Assembly (NCBI GenBank): GCA_027030245.1
Contig: JALVFE010000040.1
Span: forward strand, 62,001 to 126,000
From: Melioribacteraceae bacterium
GTDB taxonomy: Bacteria > Bacteroidota > Ignavibacteria > Ignavibacteriales > Melioribacteraceae
Direction: 5' to 3'
DNA length: 64,000 nt
This document shows, in pieces, positions 9,772-20,019 of the stretch (position 1 is its first letter; each line of letters begins with the position of its first letter). Below the pieces are notes generated by a model, which ran no database searches, had not been told where the DNA came from, and saw nothing but the letters and a program-made list of their open reading frames with translations. The position numbers were made by a program, and so were the translations under genes.

Positions 9772-11026
9772 TATTTTCTAATAACCATCTTCTTTTTTCT
9801 AAAATCTTATTCACATCCTTATCCAAATATTTTAGTGCCTCAGGAACATTCATTTTTCCCCGAACTACATATTCTACATATTGCGGTAACTTAGAGAACA
9901 CGATTTGTTCCCACTCCGGAATTTTGGGGGTTGATTTAACATTCTCAAATTGTCGGAAAAATACATGCACAAACTTATCTTTATCCAAAGGTGAACTTAG
10001 CCAAGCATTTTTAACTGCTGGTAAATCATTTACTAATTCATAAAATTTTATCTGAGAATCCTTTAGAGAAAGAAATTCTATTAATCGCCATGCAGCCGAC
10101 TTATAATTTGATTTTCTGTTAATCACAAGACTTGAACCACCTGCAAGTGAAAGTCCAGGATATTTATCACCTTTTGCAGGCATAGGTGCAATACTCCAAC
10201 AATTACTTAATGAATCTACCATCCATCTTTTTATTTCTTTTATACTCCACGGACCCGAAAAAAACATAGCAATATATTCATCGTGGAATGCTTGATAAAT
10301 ATTGGTAACTTGAGATATACCAATGGGAGATAATTTTTCTCTATGATATCTTAAAAGATAATCGAAAGCTTCTTTAAATTCCGGTGAGGAAAAATTTCCG
10401 TAACAATTATTATTTTATAATATTGATGCCCTGTTTTGCATTCCAAAAATTATATATGGAGACCAATCGTTTATCGATATGTATATAGGATACTTATAAT
10501 TAGCATCTAAAACTTTTTTTACTTTTTTAGATATTGTATAAAGTTCATTCCATGTTTTTGGTGGCTCATCGAAACCAGCTTTCCGTAAAATATCAGAACG
10601 GTAAAACAACACGCGTGTATCAACATACCAAGGAATTCCATAGACAGATGAGTCAATAATATTTGTTTCCCATATTCCTCTGAAGTAATTATTTGAATTA
10701 ATCACCGAAGAACTTTTAATATAACCATCCAGATTTTCCAGAGCGAGAAGAGATTTAAATTGAGGAATCCAAGTATTCCCTAATTGGAAAATATCCGGCA
10801 ACATATTGCTAGCATAAGCTGTAATTAACTTTTCTTGAGCTGCGGTCCATGGTATTTGTTGTATAACAACTTTAATCTCAGGATTTTTTCTTTCGAATTC
10901 CTTAATAAGAATACTAACATATTCTCCTTCTACCCCCATTGCCCAGAAAACTAATGTAATATTGCTTTTTTCTTTTGAGGAACAGCCTAGAAATATCAGC
11001 AATATAAACACTATTCGTTTTGCCAT
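9761..11026 (-). pseudogene. Extracellular sugar-binding lipoprotein (family 1 solute-binding protein), interrupted by an in-frame stop
   Basis: Starts at the ATG 11026 with a lipoprotein signal (hydrophobic stretch then IFLGC; Cys about 15) and the family 1 start LVFWAMG. Reading is open to GMQNRASIL, then TAA at 10415-10417. The same frame resumes at once with NNNCYGNFSSPEFKEAFDYL and continues without further stops through FFSGPWS and WRLIEFLSL to TGA/TAA at 9761. A full-length protein of about 421 residues, normal for the family, is therefore split by a single nonsense codon. It would deliver oligosaccharide to the adjacent permeases. It lies 56 bp downstream of the large glycoamylase-fold gene. 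An internal restart at 10267 is possible but would lack the signal peptide and first lobe. Confidence 0.85.
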
Positions 11027-11082
11027 ATATTGTAAAATTTATAGTTTTGGATTCTTATTTATAACAATATTTTCTCTTTTCA

Positions 11083-14000
11083 TTATTTCAATAGCACCAT
11101 TTTTTTTGATTGCATAAAATCACCTGCAATTATTCTATAAATATAAATACCTGAAGCAAGATTTGAAGCATTAAACATAATTTTATGATAACCTGGTTTT
11201 TTAAATTCATTAATCAAAACTTTTACTTCATTGCCTAATAAATCATATATTACGACTTTTACGTTTTGTGCTTTTGGAAGTGAAAAATTAATAGTTGTAG
11301 TAGGGTTAAATGGATTTGGGTAATTTTGAGTTAGCTCATAAGTCAATGGTATTTCTGAAAAGTTCTTTTCATTTCCAAAATCTTTTGAATCATTAAAATT
11401 GATTATTGGACAATAAATATCCCAGTCACCATTTCTATCATCTTGCCAAACTATCTGATAACCTCGATTGCTGCCTAATGATATAATCACAGGATTAATC
11501 TGATTGGACTCGAGACGTTGTGAATGCACCCTTGAATTTCCACCAATTGGTGTACCACTAAATGAATACTGCTGATAATAAATATCCATAGAACCCTCTC
11601 TACTATCTTGCCAAACAATATTAAAGTTACCAACAGAATCTATGGCTACATCTGGTTTGCAAATAGCAGGACTATAACTATTAGTACTTACTGTCAGAAT
11701 TCCTTTTTGTAAAACCCCATTTTTATCATATAATGAAGCATAAATATTTCTATTTGAAGATGTAGTATCAAGCCAAGTAATTACAAAATCACCGTTTGAA
11801 TTCATATCAGCAGAAGGTTTAATAGAACATCCATATTCACCACTGATTTTAAAATTAGAACCATTCGGTATACCATCGGAAAAATATAATTGCGCAAATA
11901 TTTCACTATTATTATTTCTTGTATCTTGCCAAACAACTAAAAAAGTTCCATCATCTGCCATACATATATCCGGAGATGTCTGCTCATTATTCGAGACATC
12001 ATCATTGACTTTAATGTTACTTCCTACTATATTTCCAAGGCTATCAATTATCTGGATAAAAATATCCTTTTCATCATCGACTCCGGTCCAAGCAACAACA
12101 AAATTGTTATTTCTACCAGAAGTCAATGCACTTGTTTGTTCATTGGAATAAATTGGTAACTCATTAATTTTAAATTCTGTACCTGAAACCGTATCACCGA
12201 ACATAAATAATTTACCCAAAAGATTATTATTTTCGAACCAAGTTATTAAATACCGATTGTTTCCGTTTATCGCCACTTTAGGTTTTGCAATAACCGAATC
12301 GATTGAAGTAACTTGTCGGTTTATTCCGTCAACTCTAAATTTACCAATACCATTATCAATACTATGAAACTCTTGAACATAAATAAAATCGGTATTAGAT
12401 ACTCTTCTATCATCCCATACAGTAACATATTTTCCTATATAATTAGATGCGGTAGACGGCCAAAGCTGTGAGGCACCTGTTAAATCATCATTAACTCTAA
12501 GATCCTGCACAAATAATTCATTTAATGAGGTTGCGATATACTCATTATTTTTTAAATAATTCCAAATTAATTTTGATCTAAAATTCTCAATCATTAAAAG
12601 CATAGGTCCTTGATCTATTGCGAAAAAATTATTCTTATACATTGGGAATTTAGACCAAGCATTGCTTTTTACAACGGATGTGTCTGTATAGCTATCTCTA
12701 AAGCCAAAATTGCCTGTCCATAATTGAGTATTTAAATAATAATTTTTTAAAGCATCATAAACTAAACTGGCATCAAAACCATCGGAATAAGAAGCAAACC
12801 CAATCATACTTCCGGCACCATAAACAGGAACAGTCCCATTGTTTTCACCGTAAAATGTTCCATTAAAATTTGGATCATCATTACTTTGTTTAGTTGGTAA
12901 AGCCCCATTTTCTCCAAAATAAATAGTATCAATACCTGCAGGAATCTGTTCAGTTGCAGATAATCCCCAGCTATTCATCCCATACGTAGGTACATTTGTT
13001 CTCCCCGAGCCATCGATACCAGCAATACAATAGTCCCTATTAGCATACCCAGCTTCAATAGAATTATTAAACCAATTAATTCCTTGAGCATCTGTTTTAT
13101 CATGTAAATCTATCCAACAATGAGTGAAAAAATATTGAAATAACGAACCATTCCACGAATTAACAATTGTATGATTATTATAAGTTCCAATATCTCTACT
13201 CCAAGCATAAAAACAGTTCGAAGGAACTGGATGAGTTGGAGAACCTACAGCAAGTATATTGATCAGCATTACCTCATCGGTAAAAACATCCCAGTGACCA
13301 ACAAATCCTTTTTCAGGAGACCAACCTAAATAGAACTGATTAACAGAAGTATCATAGAACCATGTCCAATCAACTCTACGATACAATTTTTCTGCTAAAT
13401 CCACAATTGTTTGATTATCTTTAAAATATTCTCGTACTAACAAAACACCCGCCATAAGTATTCCAGTATCAACTACTGATAACTCAACCGGTTCTTTGTC
13501 CGGAGGGACTTGTTTTCTAAGACCTGAATCAGATTCAAGAAAATGGTAATAAAATCCTTTATACCCACTTGTTCCGGAAACAGAAGTATCTTGCGGAGAG
13601 CTCCATAATCCTGATAGAACTTTTATAATATAATTTTCAGCTTCCTCTGAAGATATCCAACCTCTTTCAACTGCCACAACTGTTGCACCCAAACCAAATC
13701 CCGTTCCAGCAACTGTTGCAAGATCTAAAAAGTTAGCTCTATCAAATACAAGTCCCGTGATATCATTAACACACTCATTAAAATAATTAAATGTTCTTCT
13801 TTCAACCAGATCTAAAAAATCTTCGTTAAAATCATTATTATTCCAGTAAACTTCATCTGTATCAACAAATTGTAGGTCATCAATATAAAATTTACCAAAG
13901 CTCTTACTTGCCGTACTGTTATCAAGAGAGATAACAACCTCAGTAACTTTTGTCGGATCAAAGTTCCCATAAATGACCAAACTATCAGGATCGAATGGAA

Positions 14001-15510
14001 TAATCCATTGTTTCCATTCACTGGAAATATTACTTAATACTGCAAAAGCCTTACCAGAATTATAATCGGGGTTTCCCCATCGGGCATCATGAAATTCCAC
14101 ACATATTTTATCACTAAAACCGCTTGTATCTCCTTTAATCCATAAAGAAAATTTTTCCATATTACTCATATCTCTTGGTTTTGGTGCTTCTCCGGGTCCC
14201 AGTAAATTCCAATATGAAATCCAAGAATTAATATCGTAGCCTACATCGTAAGCTATTTGCCAAGCAAATGGTTTAGTATGAGCGTGTCCATTATTCTCAA
14301 TGTTTGATAACGATACATCCAACTGGGCACTACTACTTTTAGCGGTTCCGGTGTAACCGAAATAATCATTATATCCTGCTCTTGCGACAGAATCCTTCTG
14401 GAACTGATCCGGAATTCTCCCGTCAAAATCATCTAAACTATATCTAACACCAATTGATGAAAGTTCTTTTGGTGTTGCCAATGGTACAAAACCACCAACT
14501 TGGAAATTATCTAAAAACAATTTGCCGGTAGTATAAATATCTGTATTTGGAACAACTATTTTGACTTCTTCAATATTACTTAAGTTAATATTACCACCAA
14601 GTTTAAGAGTTACAGTTGTCCATTTATCAGCCGGTACATTTACCCATTCTGTTCCAATTCCGTTGGTTCCATCCCAGATAAAAACAAATAAACTACAATC
14701 GGGAGTGGAAGAAGGTCTATAAACGTCTAGTCTGAAATAATAATATTTACTCCAGTCTTTCGGCTGATCAAAGTTTGTTTGTAGTTGTGCAACGTGGTCA
14801 TCCTGATAGATAGAATCATCCCACTGAAGTACTTGGGAAGCCGTACTTCCAAAATTCTGCGAACTATATGAATGTGTAATATCATCGGAAACAATTACTT
14901 GATTATCTTTGTTATCTGCATCCGCAGAGCCATCCCAATAATAACTAGGTTGTTCAAAACCTTCCCACTTTGTTTCTACACCATTTTTATAAAAACGAAT
15001 ATTATCTATATATACTGTAACTGTACCTTCATACCAAGCCTGAACAAGATAAAGTTTCCTTATATTATTGCCATTGACATCTATCTTCCAATTCAGATAT
15101 TCAACTCCTGCTGCCATATTTATAGCGTCAAGTAAAATTTCCTGGTTATTTGAGTTTACGATTTTTATTTCAAGCCTATGAGTATTAATCGCATAAACAT
15201 CAATTAGTATCGAATCCGGAGTTTCTATTTCCATACACCCGGTTCCGAAAATATTCCAGCCAGTGTTATTTTTTGTAGAAGTCAATTTTAATGAAAAATC
15301 CCCTTGACTACTCCAAATATTACTATACGATAAAAACCCGTTGTCACTTCCCCATTGATACCAATGCCAATTGTGAGTTTCAAAATTATCTACCATCTCA
15401 AAAGTTTGCATATAGATTTTGGAAGGCATTAACCAGAACATCAATAAAAATGCTAACATAAAATAATTGCCGTAATTGCTTTTTATTCGTTTTTTCATTG
15501 CTTTAACCAT
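11083..15510 (-). CDS. Giant secreted glycoamylase-fold (GH144-like) enzyme with N-terminal jelly-roll modules and T9SS domain
   Basis: A 1475-residue protein, probably cell-surface or secreted. A hydrophobic signal lies at about 15-36. Three jelly-roll, CBM-like modules follow (about 38-180, 185-345, 350-560), each ending in a strand such as VYIDNIRFY, LFLDNFQVG or FYIDDLQFV. The catalytic (alpha/alpha)6-type domain (about 565-1005; LVERRTFNYFNECVND, GTGFGLGATVVAVERGWI) matches the PF10091 glycoamylase fold, the fold of GH144 endo-beta-1,2-glucanases. About 1030-1380 is a run of repeats with a W-Q/L-D-x-R core (VVWQDTRN, IVWQDSREG, IVWQDDRNG), probably a beta-propeller-like surface domain. 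The last ~80 residues are a T9SS sorting domain (QNYPNPFNPTTTINFSLP). ATG 15510 or ATG 15498 could start it. Its catalytic domain is more divergent than that of the neighbour, so substrate is less certain. Confidence 0.85.
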   Translation of the reverse strand: MVKAMKKRIKSNYGNYFMLAFLLMFWLMPSKIYMQTFEMVDNFETHNWHWYQWGSDNGFLSYSNIWSSQGDFSLKLTSTKNNTGWNIFGTGCMEIETPDSILIDVYAINTHRLEIKIVNSNNQEILLDAINMAAGVEYLNWKIDVNGNNIRKLYLVQAWYEGTVTVYIDNIRFYKNGVETKWEGFEQPSYYWDGSADADNKDNQVIVSDDITHSYSSQNFGSTASQVLQWDDSIYQDDHVAQLQTNFDQPKDWSKYYYFRLDVYRPSSTPDCSLFVFIWDGTNGIGTEWVNVPADKWTTVTLKLGGNINLSNIEEVKIVVPNTDIYTTGKLFLDNFQVGGFVPLATPKELSSIGVRYSLDDFDGRIPDQFQKDSVARAGYNDYFGYTGTAKSSSAQLDVSLSNIENNGHAHTKPFAWQIAYDVGYDINSWISYWNLLGPGEAPKPRDMSNMEKFSLWIKGDTSGFSDKICVEFHDARWGNPDYNSGKAFAVLSNISSEWKQWIIPFDPDSLVIYGNFDPTKVTEVVISLDNSTASKSFGKFYIDDLQFVDTDEVYWNNNDFNEDFLDLVERRTFNYFNECVNDITGLVFDRANFLDLATVAGTGFGLGATVVAVERGWISSEEAENYIIKVLSGLWSSPQDTSVSGTSGYKGFYYHFLESDSGLRKQVPPDKEPVELSVVDTGILMAGVLLVREYFKDNQTIVDLAEKLYRRVDWTWFYDTSVNQFYLGWSPEKGFVGHWDVFTDEVMLINILAVGSPTHPVPSNCFYAWSRDIGTYNNHTIVNSWNGSLFQYFFTHCWIDLHDKTDAQGINWFNNSIEAGYANRDYCIAGIDGSGRTNVPTYGMNSWGLSATEQIPAGIDTIYFGENGALPTKQSNDDPNFNGTFYGENNGTVPVYGAGSMIGFASYSDGFDASLVYDALKNYYLNTQLWTGNFGFRDSYTDTSVVKSNAWSKFPMYKNNFFAIDQGPMLLMIENFRSKLIWNYLKNNEYIATSLNELFVQDLRVNDDLTGASQLWPSTASNYIGKYVTVWDDRRVSNTDFIYVQEFHSIDNGIGKFRVDGINRQVTSIDSVIAKPKVAINGNNRYLITWFENNNLLGKLFMFGDTVSGTEFKINELPIYSNEQTSALTSGRNNNFVVAWTGVDDEKDIFIQIIDSLGNIVGSNIKVNDDVSNNEQTSPDICMADDGTFLVVWQDTRNNNSEIFAQLYFSDGIPNGSNFKISGEYGCSIKPSADMNSNGDFVITWLDTTSSNRNIYASLYDKNGVLQKGILTVSTNSYSPAICKPDVAIDSVGNFNIVWQDSREGSMDIYYQQYSFSGTPIGGNSRVHSQRLESNQINPVIISLGSNRGYQIVWQDDRNGDWDIYCPIINFNDSKDFGNEKNFSEIPLTYELTQNYPNPFNPTTTINFSLPKAQNVKVVIYDLLGNEVKVLINEFKKPGYHKIMFNASNLASGIYIYRIIAGDFMQSKKMVLLK

Positions 15511-15565
15511 ATTTTATTTTAAATGATACTTTTGTTATCATTAATAGTAGAATAATTAATATGGA

Positions 15566-17953
15566 CTAGTGTAATAATATCATTTTAATTGTTTCAGATT
15601 TTTCACCTGCTTGCAAAACAGAAAAGTATACACCTGACGCAAGATTTTTTGCTTCCCATTTAACTTTGTGTTTACCAGGTTTTAACTTCTCTTTTACCAA
15701 CAATTCTATCTTATGTCCTAGCACATCGAAAATATTCAACTCAACATACATTTCCGTAGGCAAGGAAAATTCAATTATTGTATCGGGATTAAACGGATTT
15801 GGATAATTATTATAAAAATTCAAATTAAACTGCTCTTTGTCGTTATTAATCCCATTAACTACTTCAAATCCTATTGCATTAAGCATTGATTTAATTTCAG
15901 AATTTGACATAAACAAATTCCAAATCAAATTCGTTCTGTAATTCTCAATCATTATAATAGTGGGGGCTTGATCAATTGCAATGTAACTTCCAGCTGTCCA
16001 TCCTAAAGTAGGATTAAAAGCATCTTTAAAACCATATTTTCCCCACAAAATTTCGCCGTAGTTTGTATAAAAATTTTTAAATGCAGCCATAGATTCAACA
16101 GGAGTGAACGGGAATGAAGAAATAGCTGCGGAGGGAGTTATTGTTCCGTTATCGTTATACATCGGTGAATGGACTGCATATCCCAACAATGGATCATCGC
16201 TTGCTGTTAGTCCCCACGTATTATTATTATAACCGATGAAATCTTTGGGGTTATCGATAGAATATTGTTGATGTACCAATGCAACATTCCGTGCATATTC
16301 GAAATAGTTTACATATTTATCTCTTTTATTTCTCGGATCGAAACTTAAAAATGAATAATGTGTAAAGAAAAGCGGTCCACCATAATCAGGACCAATATCC
16401 AATTTTATTCCATAGAAACTTTTCCCGTTTAAATAATTATTTCCTACCCAACCTTTATAATAAAAATCGGGAGGTATTGGGTGAGAGGGTGATGCTATTG
16501 CAAGAAGATAGGTAATCATTGCCTCATTATATCCTTGTATCGGAAGATTTATTTGCCAATTATATTCCGGCGACCAATGCCAGTAAAGGACAGAACTATT
16601 TTCAGTTTTTCTATACCAATCCCATTCAACTTCTTCCCAAAGTTGATTAGTGAGTAACCGTATTTCGTTTTCAGTATCATTGTTTCTGTCAAAATAAGCT
16701 CTTGCAACCAATAGTCCGGCAATCAAATATGCTGTTTCGACAAGGTCACCACCATTATCAAATTGACTAAACGGAATTACTTTGCCTGTTTCTCCATTTA
16801 TCCAATGAGACCAAGCACCATTGAAACGGTCTGCATTCTTCAAAAATCTCACTATGCGTAATATCCTTTCTGCTCCTTCGGAACGTGCGATGAATTTTCT
16901 TTCAATTCCAACAATTATTGCCATTACACCCATTCCCGTACCACCAGAAGTAACTGTATTTCCTGACCCTAAACGCTCTCGTATTAAACATGAAGTCGGA
17001 TGAGCATAATCCCAAAAATATCTGAATGTACATTCTTGTAGCATAGACAACAGTTCATCATCATCCATAAACTTGGTGGATGCTGTTACAGTATTACTAA
17101 GTTCTGATTCATTCCCTGAAATATCGATTGCAGAAATTGAGTAGGTACAAGTTGAATCTATTTTCCCGATAAAATCCGCATAATACATTTCATTCTTGCC
17201 GACATAACTTATTAATTCCGGCAAACCATTTTTAATTTTATAAATGTAATATCCATGAAGATCTTCTTCCTTGTTCTTCTCCCATTTAATATCAATATGT
17301 TTATAAAAACCCTTTGCATATAATAATTTCGGTATAGCAGGTGGGATTGTATCATTTTCATTTTCATTCACAATCCTAATTTCATCAATATACAAAGTAT
17401 GTTGAACACCGTCGGCAACTTCTTGTCCGAAAAATATTGTCTTAATTTGTTTTAAATCCGCCAACCCAGGATTATCCAAAAATACATTAATTGGTATTTT
17501 GATCTTCGTCCAATTATTCGCTATAATATCGTCCGAAAAGTCCGAAATCTTTTGGCTTGTAGTTTTTACATTTGATAAATCTTCCAAATAAACCTTAGGT
17601 AGATTTATCGAAGAAATACCGGTTTCAGAATAAAGCCAGAATGTTAAAAAATCTTTAGTTGTCACATCATGACCAGGCCAACCCGGTTCTGCAACAGCAA
17701 TACCCCAATCACCATTTGTAACAGAGCGCCAACTCAATTCTAGTGAATTTATACCCATAAATTTTATTGAGTCTTCCACCGGAAATTTATCACCTATCCT
17801 TTTCAAAACACTTGGTGAGTTTACAAATCCCCAACTCGGATCGTACGAGTCAGATGTAGGACTGTCATCAAAAAAAATAAAATCTTGTGAAAAAGAGTTT
17901 ATCAATAATAATTGTGTTATTACGAAAAATAGGACAATGGATTTCATTACCAT
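15566..17953 (-). CDS. Secreted GH144-type endo-beta-1,2-glucanase (glycoamylase fold), T9SS substrate
   Basis: A 795-residue secreted enzyme. Signal peptide about 1-22 (ending SFSQ), a jelly-roll CBM-like domain (about 25-200), a fibronectin type III domain (about 205-290), then the PF10091 catalytic domain (about 295-700) with CTFRYFWDYAHPTS, TSGGTGMGVMAIIVGIERKF, FNGAWSHWINGETGK and DNGGDLVETAYLIAGLL. These blocks closely match, from memory, the Chitinophaga beta-1,2-glucanase that founded GH144. The C-terminus is a T9SS sorting domain (NNYPNPFNPDTIIEFSLP). Predicted role: endo-cleavage of beta-1,2-glucan to sophoro-oligosaccharides at the cell surface. The start overlaps the GH2 stop by 7 bp; ATG 17947 is an alternative. 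The name glucoamylase in databases would be misleading. Confidence 0.87.
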   Translation of the reverse strand: MVMKSIVLFFVITQLLLINSFSQDFIFFDDSPTSDSYDPSWGFVNSPSVLKRIGDKFPVEDSIKFMGINSLELSWRSVTNGDWGIAVAEPGWPGHDVTTKDFLTFWLYSETGISSINLPKVYLEDLSNVKTTSQKISDFSDDIIANNWTKIKIPINVFLDNPGLADLKQIKTIFFGQEVADGVQHTLYIDEIRIVNENENDTIPPAIPKLLYAKGFYKHIDIKWEKNKEEDLHGYYIYKIKNGLPELISYVGKNEMYYADFIGKIDSTCTYSISAIDISGNESELSNTVTASTKFMDDDELLSMLQECTFRYFWDYAHPTSCLIRERLGSGNTVTSGGTGMGVMAIIVGIERKFIARSEGAERILRIVRFLKNADRFNGAWSHWINGETGKVIPFSQFDNGGDLVETAYLIAGLLVARAYFDRNNDTENEIRLLTNQLWEEVEWDWYRKTENSSVLYWHWSPEYNWQINLPIQGYNEAMITYLLAIASPSHPIPPDFYYKGWVGNNYLNGKSFYGIKLDIGPDYGGPLFFTHYSFLSFDPRNKRDKYVNYFEYARNVALVHQQYSIDNPKDFIGYNNNTWGLTASDDPLLGYAVHSPMYNDNGTITPSAAISSFPFTPVESMAAFKNFYTNYGEILWGKYGFKDAFNPTLGWTAGSYIAIDQAPTIIMIENYRTNLIWNLFMSNSEIKSMLNAIGFEVVNGINNDKEQFNLNFYNNYPNPFNPDTIIEFSLPTEMYVELNIFDVLGHKIELLVKEKLKPGKHKVKWEAKNLASGVYFSVLQAGEKSETIKMILLH

Positions 17954-20013
17954 TTAATTTTAGTTTTATAAACTTTAATTTCCGCTTTATTTTTGGTAAG
18001 TACTTTTCCGGCGGAATTAACAACAATCACTTTTAATTCAGATAAATTTTTAGCATTTGGTATTTTTACTTTTGTTTCGTTGCTACTTAAGTAAAAAACG
18101 GAATCCTCTTTTATGGTTATGTTACCAATCGCTATTAACTTTTTAGAATTTAGATATATTATAATTTTACTATTTTTATATTGAACATATAAGTCATTAA
18201 TTATCCATAATTCCAAAAATAATTCTTCTCCAACTTGATACCGTTTCTTTTTCAAATTAATTGAAACATAAATCGGTCTGAATACATGCTGCAAAGCATA
18301 ATATCCCGGCTTTTTCTTTCCGAAATAATCAATAACCGACCAAGAAATTGATTCCCACCCGTCAACAAACATAAATTGGAATATGCCGGTTATACCATTC
18401 CATTTTTTTCTTCTATAGTAATCAACTGCTTTTTCAATAAGTTTCGCTTGGTACTTTTGAGATGATGTTATAAATTCATTTATATTTTTCCCAAGCCGAA
18501 TGCCCGCAACATTAAAAGTTTGCTCATATTGAAAATTGTGGTATTCCCATTTATCCCAATTTAGTTTTTTTATGTCATTTGTAGATAGTATTTTTTTCAA
18601 TGAGTTGTAATTGGGTAATGCTTGTGCCCCAAATTCAGTAACAAGCGGACCCCTTGGTGTAGATATATAGTCATCTACCTTCCCCCAATACCATCCTTCA
18701 TAAGCATGCTCTTCATAATTTGAAGCAAGTCTAACTATTCTTGTGCTATCTTCCTCAACTACTGCTTGATACAGATATTTGTCGAGTGTCTCAATTTGTT
18801 CTCCGGGTTCGTTATGGCAACACCAAAAAACAATTGAAGGATGGTTATAAAATTGATTAACCATATCCTTAATTTGCTTTATAGCATTTATTTTAAATTC
18901 ATTCGATTCTTCATAAGTCCATTGTAACGCAAAGTCTTGCCAAACTAAAATTCCCGCTTCATCAAAAGCTTCGTACAATTCATGCCTGTTAATATGGGCA
19001 TGAACGCGAACAATATTAATATTGGCTTTTTTTAATAATGTGACCAGATTATTGATTTTCGTTTGAGTAAGATTGCTTAAATATTGTTCAGGAATAATAT
19101 TGGTTCCTCGCAAAAACAATCTTTTATTGTTTATAAAAAACTCTTTTTTTTCATTAAGGTTTACTTCACGAATTCCAGATTTAATTATTACTTCGTTAAA
19201 AAGCTCCGATGAAATTCTTATAGTTGTAATAACAGGTTCGCCCAAATCATACGGGAACCAAAGCTCTGGTTTGGGAAGAGTAATTATTATAGAAGCGGTT
19301 CCGCTGTTTGGTAAATACGTTAATTTTGAAGTAAAAGTTTTTAGTTTCCTATTTTTTGATTTTACCGAAATTTTAGTTAGTGCAATTGTTTCAGAATCCA
19401 AACGCGATTTATATTTGAATGAAATTTTTAACTCGGCTTTATTACTTACTAATTTGGAAGATATTTTCGTTTCGGTAATAATTATTTTCTTCTCAAAAAT
19501 TATTTTAACATTATTCCAAATTCCTCCCGTATTTCTGTCTTGCCCGTATTTTTCATTCCATCCGCCGGGTCTACAATCGTGGTGATTAAAAATACCTTTT
19601 ATTAACTTTTTATTATGAGGCCATATTTTACCGGGAGTCTCGATCGGCGACGATACTTTAACAACTAAAATATTAGCCGTATTATATTCTATTAGTGAAT
19701 CGTCGATGACAAAATCAAAACTTTGAAAATATCCTTCATGCGAGCCCAGGTAATTCCAGTTAAACCATACTTCAGTAAAGTAATCTACGCCAGCAAACAA
19801 TAACCGTTTCCAGCTATTATTTTTTTGAATTTTAATTTTTTTTACATACCAAAGTGTCCCGGAAAAATTTGTCAATTTTCCAGAATTCCAATTTGAAGGA
19901 ACTTTGATTGAACCGGATACTTTGTTTCTTGAAATAAGATTTTTGATATAATCTATAGAGTATTCCGATTTCTTATCAAGTATATAATCCCAACTCCCTT
20001 TTAAATTGATCAT
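17947..20013 (-). CDS. Glycoside hydrolase family 2 enzyme (beta-mannosidase/beta-glucosidase-like)
   Basis: A 688-residue GH2 protein without a recognisable signal peptide, so probably cytoplasmic. Order: N-terminal sugar-binding jelly roll (about 1-175), immunoglobulin-like domain (about 180-280), TIM barrel (about 285-590), C-terminal Ig-like strand region. The acid/base glutamate is in CCHNEPGEQ (Glu about 402) and the nucleophile in VTEFGAQALPNY (Glu about 460); the latter resembles the SEFGFQS motif of beta-mannosidase-type GH2. Known GH2 activities include beta-mannosidase, beta-galactosidase and beta-glucuronidase. Beside GH144 and GH94 genes a beta-glucosidic oligosaccharide is the likely substrate, but that is inference. 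It begins 6 bp after GH94 and overlaps the next gene, so it is tightly coupled. Confidence 0.87.
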   Translation of the reverse strand: MINLKGSWDYILDKKSEYSIDYIKNLISRNKVSGSIKVPSNWNSGKLTNFSGTLWYVKKIKIQKNNSWKRLLFAGVDYFTEVWFNWNYLGSHEGYFQSFDFVIDDSLIEYNTANILVVKVSSPIETPGKIWPHNKKLIKGIFNHHDCRPGGWNEKYGQDRNTGGIWNNVKIIFEKKIIITETKISSKLVSNKAELKISFKYKSRLDSETIALTKISVKSKNRKLKTFTSKLTYLPNSGTASIIITLPKPELWFPYDLGEPVITTIRISSELFNEVIIKSGIREVNLNEKKEFFINNKRLFLRGTNIIPEQYLSNLTQTKINNLVTLLKKANINIVRVHAHINRHELYEAFDEAGILVWQDFALQWTYEESNEFKINAIKQIKDMVNQFYNHPSIVFWCCHNEPGEQIETLDKYLYQAVVEEDSTRIVRLASNYEEHAYEGWYWGKVDDYISTPRGPLVTEFGAQALPNYNSLKKILSTNDIKKLNWDKWEYHNFQYEQTFNVAGIRLGKNINEFITSSQKYQAKLIEKAVDYYRRKKWNGITGIFQFMFVDGWESISWSVIDYFGKKKPGYYALQHVFRPIYVSINLKKKRYQVGEELFLELWIINDLYVQYKNSKIIIYLNSKKLIAIGNITIKEDSVFYLSSNETKVKIPNAKNLSELKVIVVNSAGKVLTKNKAEIKVYKTKIKW

Positions 20014-20019
20014 TACAAT

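Noticed and set aside
8978-10417. Readthrough or recoding of TAG/TAA as sense codons
   Set aside because: The permease also has a frameshift, and TAG, TAA and TGA end many intact genes in the window, so decay or sequence error is simpler.
11083-17953. Naming the two PF10091 proteins glucoamylases acting on starch
   Set aside because: The fold name is historical. Characterised members with these motifs are GH144 beta-1,2-glucanases, and the neighbouring GH94 and GH2 genes point to beta-glucans.
19073-19585. 170-codon plus-strand ORF inside the GH2 gene
   Set aside because: Fully inside a convincing GH2 gene on the opposite strand, with low-complexity translation and no start signal.
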